From contig NZ_JACRWH010000040.1 of assembly GCF_014306155.1 (NCBI RefSeq), forward strand, positions 1 through 19,420: a DNA stretch of 19,420 bases, read 5' to 3'. The notes beneath the pieces are model-generated. The model saw only the letters and a list, made by a program, of their open reading frames with translations. It did not search any database and was not told the origin of the DNA. Of this stretch, positions 1-6,972 are shown piece after piece; the first letter of the stretch is position 1, and every line of letters begins with the position of its first letter. Both the position numbers and the translations under genes were made by a program. Origin of the DNA: Holdemanella hominis (GTDB lineage: Bacteria; Bacillota_I; Bacilli_A; Erysipelotrichales; Erysipelotrichaceae).

Positions 1-146
1 CCTGTAATTTTATAAATCGATTCCAACACATCTGGTTTTGAATTCGAGAAATCATCAATTACTACAACATCATAACCACTCTCTAATAATTCAACACAAA
101 TATGACTACCAATATATCCAGTACCACCGGCAATTAAAATATTCAT
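1..146 (-). CDS. galE: UDP-glucose 4-epimerase, N-terminal part (runs off the window edge)
   Basis: Only the first 48 codons are visible. They read MNILIAGGTGYIGSHICVEL and onward, with the glycine-rich GxxGxxG Rossmann motif (GGTGYIG) that binds NAD at the N-terminus of extended short-chain dehydrogenases. The following VVVIDDFSNSKPDVLE is typical of GalE, which interconverts UDP-glucose and UDP-galactose in the cytoplasm. The start ATG (144-146) follows a purine-rich ATGAGG ribosome binding site at suitable spacing. A promoter-like TATAAT lies just upstream, so it may be transcribed apart from the CpXC gene before it. Other sugar-nucleotide epimerases share this N-terminus. GalE is the best match, but the substrate cannot be proven from this fragment. 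Confidence 0.82.
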   Translation of the reverse strand, partial: MNILIAGGTGYIGSHICVELLESGYDVVVIDDFSNSKPDVLESIYKIT

Positions 147-171
147 ACGTAAAACCTCATTTCTACCAAAC

Positions 172-200
172 ATTATAACCTATTTTGACAATACTACAAA
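172..200 (-). promoter_or_regulatory. Putative sigma-A promoter for the galE-like gene
   Basis: On the minus strand a perfect TATAAT (172-177) lies about 26 bases before the start codon. The hexamer 17 bases further upstream, TTTGTA (195-200), is a weak -35 and overlaps the stop codon of the upstream CpXC gene. The call rests mainly on the -10 box. Confidence 0.4.
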
Positions 201-676
201 ATAAGAATCGCTTTACATTCCTCTTTGGTTAAAGATACAGCCTTATCCTCAAACCAAAGACAACCATTCTTCTTGTCATAATAATCAAATTTGATACTAC
301 GACCCAATCTTTTTTCCAACTGCTTCTTTTTGACCAGTACAAGTTTAGGATTTAAACACTGATCATAGATCTTAAAAGCCAAAAGAAACTGTGAAACACT
401 ATGACAAAGTACAACCCTCTCATCTTCACTCAAATTATCTATATTCTTTTGTTGTGTCAAAACAAGATTAAACTTCTTTTTCGGATCCCGATATAGGAAT
501 GGATAGTACAAATAAAACATGGACTTACACTTTTGACATTGATGCATAAAATACGAACCATCATTCAAACGAATTCTAGCGACACTATCCATTTGTGCAA
601 TCACAACCGTATCTCTTTTTATCTCAAAAACATGCCCACAATGTGGACATGTGATTGGTATCATTCTTTCTTTCAT
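194..676 (-). CDS. CpXC-domain protein (zinc-finger type, function unknown)
   Basis: This is a 160-residue cytoplasmic protein. Near the N-terminus it has CPHCGH (Cys10, Cys13) and, 33 residues later, CQKC (Cys47, Cys50): two CxxC knuckles spaced as in the CpXC family, where they probably bind zinc. The remainder is a mixed alpha/beta domain without signal peptide or membrane segments. The biochemical role of the family is unknown. I chose the ATG at 674-676 because it overlaps the stop codon of the aminopeptidase gene as TAATG, a usual arrangement for coupled translation. An in-frame start ten codons earlier lies inside that gene, and another ATG lies four codons later. No clear ribosome binding site decides between them, so the N-terminus is uncertain by a few residues. 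Confidence 0.75.
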   Translation of the reverse strand: MKERMIPITCPHCGHVFEIKRDTVVIAQMDSVARIRLNDGSYFMHQCQKCKSMFYLYYPFLYRDPKKKFNLVLTQQKNIDNLSEDERVVLCHSVSQFLLAFKIYDQCLNPKLVLVKKKQLEKRLGRSIKFDYYDKKNGCLWFEDKAVSLTKEECKAILIL

Positions 677-2454
677 TAAATAGATCGACAAGCCGATTTT
701 AACCACTCAGCTTCATCATTCGTTAAATAAGGACTGATCTTTTCCAATACCTCTTTATGATAGTTGTTCAACCAAGCCTTTTCTTCATTTGTCAATAAAG
801 AAACATCCAAACCATCCAAGTCAAAAGGTACAAACGTAATTGGCTCAAAATGCATGAACTGACCATAGTTATTCACATTGCCTTTTACGACAACCATTTC
901 ATTTTCATGACGAATACCAAACTTACCTTCACAATAGACTCCTGGCTCATTAGAAGTAATCATACCCTCATCTAATACACACATTTCGTTACGATGAGGT
1001 AACACTCTCCATCTAAAGCCATTTGGTGATTCATGTACATTCAATAAGTGACCTACACCATGTCCTGTACCACATTGATAATCCACATCCTGATCCCATA
1101 GTGGTCCACGAGCTAGAATATCTAAGTTGATTCCTGAACATCCAAATAAGAAGTGTGCATCCGATAAACGAATATGTCCTCTTAATGCTTTAGTAAACCA
1201 ATATCTTTCTTCTTCACTAATATCACCCAACACAAATGTACGTGTAATATCTGTAGTACCCTCTAAATATTGTCCACCACTATCAATTAGCAGCATACCC
1301 GAATTTGTGATTTCAACATTCGTTTCTGGCTTTGAAGAATAGTGCATCATAGCCGCATGTTCTTTATAGGCACAAATCGTATCAAAACTATCCTCTAAAT
1401 AGTTTTCTTGTTCACTACGAAAAACTTGTAATTTAGACTGAACGCTCATTTCGCTCATCTCTATCTTACCCGCATTCTTCTTTAACCAATACATGAATTT
1501 TGTGACGGCAACACCATCTTTAATGTGCGCCCACTTTGTACACTTTAACTCTGTTTCATTCTTTAAAGCCTTCCATAAAATAATTGGACTCTCCTTAAAT
1601 ACAGGCTTAGCCCTTAAATTAGAAACAATCGCATAGTTTACACTTGATGGATCAACGAGTACTGAACCACTCAATGTTTTTGTAGCTGAATAAATATCGT
1701 TATAGCCACAAACAGTGACATTGTTCTTTCTAAATTCTTCTTCACTCAATTCATCCAAACGAGATGCATCCATATAAATAGAAGCTGAATCTAAAGATAC
1801 GATTGAATATGCAAGCGCAACCGGGAAATTAGGAATGTCATGTGCTCTTAAATTATAAAGCCACGCAATCTGATCCACACTTGTTAGTACAATGGAATCG
1901 ACTTTATTTTCATTTAAGAAAGCACGCAAACGAGAAAGTTTACTTTCCATAGATTCGCCCGCAAACTTTTCCGAATAATGGAAAGTTGGTGTACTAGGAA
2001 GCTGTGGACGATCTGTCCATACGTCATTTACTAAATCTAGATTTACATTCATATTTAAGTGTGCCAAATCAAATACAGATTTATATGCCAAGGCATCCTT
2101 TGTATTCATGACACGACCATCAAATCCAACTGTATCGTTTTCCTTTAGATTTTCAACAATATACGCATCTATTTCAGGAACTCCAGGCTGGCCCATCCTC
2201 ATTAAATCAATGCCTGTACCTTCCAATTGATTTGCCGCCTGAATAAAATAACGACCATCTGTCCATAGTGCAGCCTTATCTAGTAATACAACTAAGACAC
2301 CTGCACTTCCAGTGAATCCAGACATATATTTACGACATACGAAATATTCGCAAACATATTCTGTTTCATGAAAGTCAGACGTAGGAATAATATATGCCTG
2401 TACATTATTCTCCATCATCTTCTCACGTAATTTTGAAATTCTTTGAGTAATCAT
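676..2454 (-). CDS. pepP: Xaa-Pro aminopeptidase, M24B family
   Basis: This 592-residue cytoplasmic metallopeptidase should remove N-terminal residues that precede proline. Two creatinase-type N-terminal domains span about 1-155 and 160-300 (note TSDFHETEYV and ALWTDGRYF). The pita-bread catalytic domain covers about 305-540. All five metal ligands are visible: Asp391 (LLIDSGG), Asp402 (TTDITRT), His465 (GTGHGVGH), Glu503 (SNEPGVY) and Glu517 (IRHENEM). A C-terminal extension from about 548 fits the M24 C-terminal domain found in the ~590-residue type of this enzyme. An AGAAGGA ribosome binding site precedes the ATG. It follows the membrane protein gene by 20 bases and overlaps the CpXC gene by one base, so the three are probably one operon. 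It is intact. Confidence 0.93.
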   Translation of the reverse strand: MITQRISKLREKMMENNVQAYIIPTSDFHETEYVCEYFVCRKYMSGFTGSAGVLVVLLDKAALWTDGRYFIQAANQLEGTGIDLMRMGQPGVPEIDAYIVENLKENDTVGFDGRVMNTKDALAYKSVFDLAHLNMNVNLDLVNDVWTDRPQLPSTPTFHYSEKFAGESMESKLSRLRAFLNENKVDSIVLTSVDQIAWLYNLRAHDIPNFPVALAYSIVSLDSASIYMDASRLDELSEEEFRKNNVTVCGYNDIYSATKTLSGSVLVDPSSVNYAIVSNLRAKPVFKESPIILWKALKNETELKCTKWAHIKDGVAVTKFMYWLKKNAGKIEMSEMSVQSKLQVFRSEQENYLEDSFDTICAYKEHAAMMHYSSKPETNVEITNSGMLLIDSGGQYLEGTTDITRTFVLGDISEEERYWFTKALRGHIRLSDAHFLFGCSGINLDILARGPLWDQDVDYQCGTGHGVGHLLNVHESPNGFRWRVLPHRNEMCVLDEGMITSNEPGVYCEGKFGIRHENEMVVVKGNVNNYGQFMHFEPITFVPFDLDGLDVSLLTNEEKAWLNNYHKEVLEKISPYLTNDEAEWLKSACRSI

Positions 2455-2474
2455 TTTTTAAATCCTTCTTTCCT

Positions 2475-3173
2475 CTATGCTAATTTCTTAAGTGCATCCA
2501 CCTGGTATACCATATCCAAAAAATCAAATGCCTCACAAGAAAAACATAACACAATCATAATCAAAAATAACATCTTAATAATATATGTCACAAAATAAAC
2601 TGCTTTGACACTATTCTCCAATCGCATATATTTAAAGTGTGACCACATAATAAAGAGTGGAAACATAAACAATGCACCTTGAAACAACCAATACATCCAA
2701 GTACGATTTTGTAGAAGGTATAAGATGTTGAATACCTTATGCGCATGAAAATCAATCATGAACTGATTGATCACAGCCACCGATGCATGCCCATTTAAAA
2801 AGCCAAGTGCACCTAGAAAGCTGACACCCGCAAATAAATTCGTCAAAAAGATAACGGTTTTTGCGATTTGTTTAGGCTTCTTTGTGGTAACACGATACGC
2901 CTGTGCCAAAAGACATAAGTAGCTCACAATGAAAAATATGCTATATAAAAATGAATAGAATGGAATGAAGCAATAGAAGATACAGAAAACTATCGATATA
3001 CCCAACATTAAATTTCCAATGGAATCGGTTGTCGTACGATACTTCTGAATTCTACGAATTCCATTTTTATGCATTGAAAAAGCACGCGTAATCGCATTAT
3101 AAACTGGTTTTGGAAGTATTGACATCAATACCACGAAAACAAACACAATACCTATCACCATATAATCGCCCAT
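2475..3173 (-). CDS. Polytopic membrane protein of unknown function
   Basis: This is a 232-residue protein with about six hydrophobic segments: near residues 5-20, 52-72, 75-92, 107-125, 158-178 and 190-212. Basic stretches follow the first (MHKNGIRRIQKYR) and third (RVTTKKPKQ), consistent with inside-positive topology. There is no cleavable signal peptide and no motif I recognise, so I assign no function. The start is well supported by a GGGGAGGG ribosome binding site about seven bases before the ATG. It is the first gene of a probable operon with the Xaa-Pro aminopeptidase and the CpXC protein, and has a promoter-like sequence upstream. The linkage alone does not show a peptide-related role. 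Confidence 0.75.
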   Translation of the reverse strand: MGDYMVIGIVFVFVVLMSILPKPVYNAITRAFSMHKNGIRRIQKYRTTTDSIGNLMLGISIVFCIFYCFIPFYSFLYSIFFIVSYLCLLAQAYRVTTKKPKQIAKTVIFLTNLFAGVSFLGALGFLNGHASVAVINQFMIDFHAHKVFNILYLLQNRTWMYWLFQGALFMFPLFIMWSHFKYMRLENSVKAVYFVTYIIKMLFLIMIVLCFSCEAFDFLDMVYQVDALKKLA

Positions 3174-3186
3174 TTTATCCCTCCCC

Positions 3187-3215
3187 TTTAAATATTTACC
3201 TTTCTATTGTAGAAT
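3187..3215 (+). promoter_or_regulatory. Putative promoter of the HAD phosphatase gene
   Basis: TTTAAA (3187-3192) and TAGAAT (3210-3215) are separated by 17 bases on the plus strand, a reasonable sigma-A match. The -10 box overlaps that of the divergent minus-strand promoter. Confidence 0.4.
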
Positions 3216-3235
3216 AAAAATATCATTTCGTCCAA
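3206..3235 (-). promoter_or_regulatory. Putative promoter of the membrane protein-pepP-CpXC operon
   Basis: On the minus strand TTGGAC (3230-3235) and TACAAT (3206-3211) are 18 bases apart. TACAAT is a good -10 box; the -35 is weak. The position, about 32 bases before the start codon, suits the leftward operon. Confidence 0.4.
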
Positions 3236-3251
3236 TCAGAAAGAGGTACTC

Positions 3252-4085
3252 ATGAAACTTATATTTTTAGACGCCGACGGCACCCTATTCCATCACGAAG
3301 GCTATATTCCGGATAGTGCCATCAAAGCTTGTATTCAAGCCAAAAAAAACGGACATAAAGTCATTTTATGCACAGGAAGACAGCGCATTGAAATCTTTGG
3401 CCCGATGCTAGAAATTGACTATGATGCGATTATTGCCGGAAGTGGGGCAACCATTGAATGTGAACACAAAATCGTAGAAGAAAATGCACTCACAAAAGAA
3501 GAAAGCCAATATCTTTCAAACTACTTATTAGAAAACAACATTCCCGCTAACTTTGAATGTTCTAATGGCATCTATGCCACTCAATATACAAAAGACACGA
3601 TGTTAAAAATGGTGGAAGAACAATGTGCCGGCAAAAGTGAAGAAGAAAAAGCCAAACACGGCCTTACAATTCTAACGAGCCAAATCACCGTTGTCGACAA
3701 TATAAAAGACCTTGTCTACAACAAAGTCTCCGTTATTGACAATGGGAAAACGCCTTACAAAAAGATCCAACAAGATCTATCCGACAAATACGATGTGATT
3801 CCGGCAACCTTTGCACCACTAGGAAAAGAAAGTGGAGAAATCACTTCCTACCACATCAACAAAGCCACAGGCATGGATGCCGTAATCAAATACTTTAATG
3901 CTGACATTAAAGATACGATTGCGATTGGAGACGGCTTCAATGATATTCCTATGTTTGAAAAAGCACATCTGAGCATCGCCATGGGAAATGCTCCACAAGA
4001 AATCAAAGATAAAGCTAACATGATCACAACATCACTAGATGAAGATGGTATATATCATGCCTTTAAAGAATTGAATCTAATTTAA
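3252..4085 (+). CDS. Cof-type HAD-IIB family phosphatase
   Basis: This 277-residue cytoplasmic hydrolase has the haloacid-dehalogenase motifs: motif I FLDADGT with nucleophile Asp7 and acid/base Asp9, motif II CTGR with Thr41, motif III Lys204 in NKATGM, and motif IV GDGFND with Asp227 and Asp231 for magnesium. The long cap between motifs II and III (about 85-195) is of the C2B type that defines the Cof subfamily. Members dephosphorylate sugar phosphates, flavin or pyridoxal phosphates; the substrate cannot be read from sequence. An AGAGG ribosome binding site precedes the ATG. It is the only rightward protein gene in the window. Its last 23 bases overlap, antisense, a small ORF on the other strand, and a long hairpin starts at its stop codon. 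Confidence 0.92.
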   Translation: MKLIFLDADGTLFHHEGYIPDSAIKACIQAKKNGHKVILCTGRQRIEIFGPMLEIDYDAIIAGSGATIECEHKIVEENALTKEESQYLSNYLLENNIPANFECSNGIYATQYTKDTMLKMVEEQCAGKSEEEKAKHGLTILTSQITVVDNIKDLVYNKVSVIDNGKTPYKKIQQDLSDKYDVIPATFAPLGKESGEITSYHINKATGMDAVIKYFNADIKDTIAIGDGFNDIPMFEKAHLSIAMGNAPQEIKDKANMITTSLDEDGIYHAFKELNLI

Positions 4086-4224
4086 AGAATATCCTACAAA
4101 AATCATATACGATTTCTGTAGGATATTCTTTACCTTCAATTACCACATAGTTTCCAAAACACGTATGATCAGACACTTCAATCACAGTATATTCATCGAT
4201 TTCAATTTGATTTATTATTCTCAT
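4063..4224 (-). CDS. Small 53-residue ORF downstream of fic, possibly 3'-truncated
   Basis: The ORF reads MRIINQIEIDEYTVIEVSDH at the N-terminus, then TCFGNYVVIEGKEYPTEIVY, then a hydrophobic tail ending at a TAA inside the antisense HAD gene. It is too short for most ORF callers. The alternating polar and hydrophobic pattern (VIEVSDH, FGNYVVIEGKEY) looks like a genuine small beta-rich protein rather than random frame; this is a judgement by eye. The ATG overlaps the end of the Fic frame by 23 bases, suggesting translational coupling, but no good ribosome binding site is present. Its last third is made of the two arms of a perfect 15-base-pair palindrome, so the natural C-terminus may have been replaced. 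Function unknown. Confidence 0.45.
   Translation of the reverse strand: MRIINQIEIDEYTVIEVSDHTCFGNYVVIEGKEYPTEIVYDFCRIFFKLDSIL
4084..4131 (+). terminator. Long hairpin after the HAD gene, probable terminator
   Basis: A perfect 15-base inverted repeat (4084-4098 and 4117-4131, AAAGAATATCCTACA and its complement) surrounds an 18-base loop. It starts at the HAD stop codon. The U-tract is poor (TTCTTT only, at the stem end), so termination is plausible but not textbook. Read on the minus strand, the same hairpin lies inside the small ORF, so it could act in both directions. Confidence 0.5.
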
Positions 4225-4915
4225 AAGCAATTCTAAAATAATCCAAATAAGCTTTATATTTATCTTGTGCCGACAAACAAGTATCCATCAGATAGCCTCT
4301 TTCATAATCCCATTCTTTTAAGCCGCGATAATAAAACATTTTCAACTGATCATCGATTATAAATGGGACAATATTATATTTCAAACATTCTTTAAATAAA
4401 ATCAATCTTCCAACACGACCATTTCCATCTTGAAATGGATGAATACGCTCAAACCTTACATGAAAATCGAGTATATCTTCAAAAGTCTTTTCTTTTTTAC
4501 CATTATATTCTTTTAACAATCCCTTCATTCTACCTGGAACTTCTTCAGAAAGTGCTGTATTCATTCCTCCAACTTCATTTGGTACCTTTTTATAGTCGAC
4601 GACCACAAACCCTTCTTTTCTTGAATCACTTGTACCATTCTTCAAAGTCAAGTGTAAATCTTTAATAAAATTCTCGCTCAAAGTAGTCTTGGCATGATCA
4701 ATAATCATATCAATACATCGAAAGTGATTTGCCGTTTCAAGTACATCATCCACATTCAACACTTCATTTTCTACACCAATCGTATTTGTTTCAAAAATAT
4801 ATCGAGTTTGATCATGACTCAAGCGACTTCCTTCAAGACATCCAATAAAGTAACAGGCTGTTCTTTCTTCTTGTTCATACGAACTGGTTTTTTGGCATTT
4901 TCTGGAATTTTCCAA
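4202..4915 (-). CDS. Fic-domain protein, catalytic part of a broken fic gene
   Basis: The frame carries a canonical Fic motif, HPFQDGNGRVGR, preceded by DFHVRFERI. The catalytic His and the phosphate-binding DGNGR loop are intact. Fic proteins usually transfer AMP from ATP to a target hydroxyl. From LEGSRLSHDQTRYIF onward the frame looks complete. In the family as I remember it, this domain continues directly from an N-terminal helix-turn-helix in one protein of about 320 residues. Here that helix-turn-helix lies in a different frame and a stretch of about 25 residues is missing at the junction. Residues before LEGSRL are out-of-frame translation of the upstream ORF, so the true start of any product is unknown; I list the longest frame. 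The lost segment would include the Ser of the (S/T)xxxE(G/N) inhibitory motif; its EG remains. It is probably a pseudogene, possibly a freestanding Fic domain. Confidence 0.7.
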   Translation of the reverse strand: MENSRKCQKTSSYEQEERTACYFIGCLEGSRLSHDQTRYIFETNTIGVENEVLNVDDVLETANHFRCIDMIIDHAKTTLSENFIKDLHLTLKNGTSDSRKEGFVVVDYKKVPNEVGGMNTALSEEVPGRMKGLLKEYNGKKEKTFEDILDFHVRFERIHPFQDGNGRVGRLILFKECLKYNIVPFIIDDQLKMFYYRGLKEWDYERGYLMDTCLSAQDKYKAYLDYFRIAYENNKSN

Positions 4916-5028
4916 GTTTTACCGGCAATAAATGCACCATCTACACGATTCTGTGCACAATAATTTCGAACACTGCGCTCGGATATATCCCATTTTTTAG
5001 CTATTTCAGCCACTGAAAAATATCTCAT
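4819..5028 (-). CDS. Helix-turn-helix protein, N-terminal part of the broken fic gene
   Basis: This 69-residue ORF begins MRYFSVAEIAKKWDISERSV and continues with RNYCAQNRVDGAFIAGKTW, an excisionase/MerR-like winged helix-turn-helix that could bind DNA. The ATG at 5026-5028 is chosen because GGAGG lies seven bases upstream; an in-frame start nine codons earlier has no such site. After QPVTLLDVLKE the frame ends within three codons (VA, stop). In the family I know, this domain is followed by a Fic domain in one polypeptide, and that domain follows here in another frame. It therefore looks like the N-terminal piece of a disrupted gene, though a short DNA-binding peptide could still be made. Confidence 0.65.
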   Translation of the reverse strand: MRYFSVAEIAKKWDISERSVRNYCAQNRVDGAFIAGKTWKIPENAKKPVRMNKKKEQPVTLLDVLKEVA

Positions 5029-5072
5029 AAGCAATCCTCCATCTAGTAATATCATATTATCGACAATTCTAT

Positions 5073-5088
5073 ATTACAGATATGTAAT
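5073..5088. promoter_or_regulatory. Small palindrome upstream of the helix-turn-helix/fic locus, possible operator
   Basis: ATTACA and TGTAAT (5073-5078 and 5083-5088) form an inverted repeat with a four-base spacer about 45 bases before the start codon. A self-regulating helix-turn-helix could bind here. The region is very AT-rich and no clear promoter could be fixed, so the call is weak. Confidence 0.25.
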
Positions 5089-5114
5089 TATTTATTTGTT
5101 TTTGCTGGTAAAAC

Positions 5115-5147
5115 GCAAAAAAAACGCCTAGATTTCTCTAAGCGTTT
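5115..5147 (-). terminator. Intrinsic terminator of gltX
   Basis: On the minus strand an 11-base-pair stem (AAACGCTTAGA with TCTAGGCGTTT, one G-U pair) closes a GAAA tetraloop and runs into eight T residues. It lies just after the gltX stop codon and is a textbook rho-independent terminator. Confidence 0.93.
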
Positions 5148-5154
5148 GTATGTT

Positions 5155-6618
5155 TTACTCTTCTACGATTTCACTCAAACGATCAATACCCACTTGGATA
5201 CGACGTAATGTTTCATCTTTTCCTAAGATAAACGCAATTTCAATCGCTCCACCTGGAGTGAATTGTTTACCAGAAACGGCTGTACGAATTGGCCATAATA
5301 CCTGTCCATTCTTCATTTCCAACTCTTTAGGAAGAGCTAATAAACATTCGTGCAATGCATCCATGCTGTCCCATTGATCAAAGGTTTCTAGAGTTTGCTT
5401 GCTGGCTTTTAAAGCTTTTAATGCAACTTCTGGAGTTGTCTTCATCTTCTTGTGACGATACATTTCTAAATCGTAATCTACTAATGTATCAAAGAAGTCA
5501 ACACTTTCTTCGATTTGATTCAAGATATCAATACGAGGTTGAATGATTTTGGCAATCTCTTTTAAGTTGTATGCTCCATGAACCGCTTTTTCTAAGTATG
5601 GACGAACTGTTTCATAATATGTTTCTTCATCCATGTTTCTTAAATATACACCGTTCATCCAAGTCAATTTATCAATATCGAAAATGGCTGGTGATTTAGA
5701 AATACGGTGAATATTAAATACTTTGATCAACTCATCCAAAGTATAGATTTCCTGTTCTGTTTCAGGAGCCCATCCAAGAAGTGCGATATAGTTCATGATC
5801 GCATCCGGCAAATATCCCTTCGCAACAAGATCTTGGAAAGAAGCATCTCCATTACGTTTTGATAATTTGTGGTGTTCATCCTTCATTACAGGTGGTACGT
5901 GTACGTATGTAGGTCTTTGCCATCCATACGCATCATAAATCAAGTTGTACTTAGGTGTACTTGATAAATATTCATTTCCACGAACTACGTGAGAAATCTG
6001 CATCTGGTGATCATCAATAATGTTCGCAAAGTTATATGTTGGATATCCATCCGATTTAATCAAGATTTGTTCATCCAAAACATCTCCATCCACTTCAATA
6101 CGACCATATACTTCATCATCAAAATATGTTTCACCAACATCTTTGATTGTTTGACGAATAACATAAGGTTCACCCGCATCCAATTTAGCCTGTACTTCCT
6201 CAGCACTCAAGTGCTTACAAGGATCATTGAACTTAAAAGAAATACCTAAGCTTTCAGCTTCTTTTCTTTGAGCCTCAATCTCCTCTTCACTACAGAAACA
6301 ATAGTGAGCTCCACCAAGTTTAATTAAATCTTCGGCATACCCTTTGTACATAGGTAAACGTTCACTTTGAACATATGGACCAAAGTCTCCACCAATATCT
6401 GGACCTTCATCCCAGTTCAAACCACATTCTTTTAAAGTTTTATAAATAACATCTACAGCACCTTCTACCTTACGCTCTTGGTCAGTATCCTCAATACGTA
6501 ATAAGAAGTCGCCACCTTCGTGTTTCGCAATTAAAAATTCAAATAAAGCTGTACGCAAATTTCCAATGTGCATATAGCCAGTTGGACTCGGCGCAAAACG
6601 AGTTCTAGTTTTATTCAT
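5155..6618 (-). CDS. gltX: Glutamyl-tRNA synthetase (GluRS)
   Basis: This 487-residue cytoplasmic class Ib enzyme joins glutamate to tRNA. The HIGH signature is HIGN (17-20, after RFAPSPTGYM) and the KMSKS loop is KLSKR (251-255). A Cys-x-Cys...Cys-x-His set (Cys107, Cys109, Cys134, His136, 24 residues between the pairs) matches the zinc site of E. coli-type GluRS. The C-terminal third (about 330-487) is the all-helical anticodon-binding region. The start is the ATG at 6616-6618, with AAAGGATG nine bases upstream; an earlier in-frame ATG sits on top of that ribosome binding site. It has its own promoter and terminator, so it is monocistronic. Many Bacillota lack GlnRS and use GluRS to misacylate tRNA-Gln for GatCAB; a tRNA-Gln lies in this window, but I cannot tell which mode applies. 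Confidence 0.96.
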   Translation of the reverse strand: MNKTRTRFAPSPTGYMHIGNLRTALFEFLIAKHEGGDFLLRIEDTDQERKVEGAVDVIYKTLKECGLNWDEGPDIGGDFGPYVQSERLPMYKGYAEDLIKLGGAHYCFCSEEEIEAQRKEAESLGISFKFNDPCKHLSAEEVQAKLDAGEPYVIRQTIKDVGETYFDDEVYGRIEVDGDVLDEQILIKSDGYPTYNFANIIDDHQMQISHVVRGNEYLSSTPKYNLIYDAYGWQRPTYVHVPPVMKDEHHKLSKRNGDASFQDLVAKGYLPDAIMNYIALLGWAPETEQEIYTLDELIKVFNIHRISKSPAIFDIDKLTWMNGVYLRNMDEETYYETVRPYLEKAVHGAYNLKEIAKIIQPRIDILNQIEESVDFFDTLVDYDLEMYRHKKMKTTPEVALKALKASKQTLETFDQWDSMDALHECLLALPKELEMKNGQVLWPIRTAVSGKQFTPGGAIEIAFILGKDETLRRIQVGIDRLSEIVEE

Positions 6619-6645
6619 AGTTATAATCATCCTTTCGCTTTCTAT

Positions 6646-6674
6646 ATAATAATACGAAACTACATTTCTTTCAA
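6646..6674 (-). promoter_or_regulatory. Sigma-A promoter of gltX
   Basis: On the minus strand TTGAAA (6669-6674) and TATTAT (6646-6651) are exactly 17 bases apart, about 28 bases before the start codon. The -35 box lies inside the end of the GIY-YIG gene. I see no T-box or other leader structure in the short 5' untranslated region. Confidence 0.7.
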
Positions 6675-6923
6675 GATTCCTTCAATCAACTCCGACTTTT
6701 CTTTTCGAGACATTTGTTTAATTTTATATTCCAACTTCAAAGCCTTGGACTTCGACTCACAAGCCCTTACATACACAAGCTTACAAGGCCTTCTAGACCG
6801 CGTATATTTTGCCCCCTTACCCAAGTTGTGCGTTTCTAATCTTTTATCTACATCCGTTGTATATCCCGTATAATATGTAGAATCCCTACACTCTAAAATA
6901 TATACATATTGACCTTTTTCCAT
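6660..6923 (-). CDS. GIY-YIG nuclease-fold protein (UPF0213/URI type)
   Basis: This small 87-residue single-domain protein has the GIY-YIG fold: YVY (6-8) and YTG (18-20) stand for the GIY and YIG strands, Arg28 is the expected catalytic arginine (TDVDKRLETHN) and Glu65 the expected metal-binding glutamate (ALKLEYKIK). It matches the free-standing URI/UPF0213 group, whose cellular role is poorly defined but probably concerns DNA. The ATG at 6921-6923 is preferred over an upstream TTG because the conserved domain starts there; the ribosome binding site is weak (GATGGG). The terminator of the pilus operon ends about 20 bases before it, leaving little room for a promoter, so it may depend on read-through or a promoter inside the minor pilin gene. 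Confidence 0.88.
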   Translation of the reverse strand: MEKGQYVYILECRDSTYYTGYTTDVDKRLETHNLGKGAKYTRSRRPCKLVYVRACESKSKALKLEYKIKQMSRKEKSELIEGILKEM

Positions 6924-6938
6924 ATGCCCATCATACCA

Positions 6939-6972
6939 CAAGAAAAGAAAGTAGAAAAACTCCTACTTTCTT
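6939..6972 (-). terminator. Intrinsic terminator of the pilus operon
   Basis: On the minus strand AAGAAAGTAG and CTACTTTCTT (6963-6972 and 6945-6954) form a 10-base-pair stem around an 8-base loop, followed by TTCTT. The stem includes the stop codon of the minor pilin gene. Confidence 0.75.

Noticed and set aside
4219..5035. 13-base direct repeat (TCTCATAAGCAAT) at 4219-4231 and 5023-5035, flanking the fic locus and preceding both the helix-turn-helix ORF and the small ORF
   Set aside because: A shared 13-mer within 19 kb of AT-rich DNA is expected by chance, and one copy simply encodes the Fic C-terminus (IAYEN). No other sign of a mobile unit bounded by these repeats.
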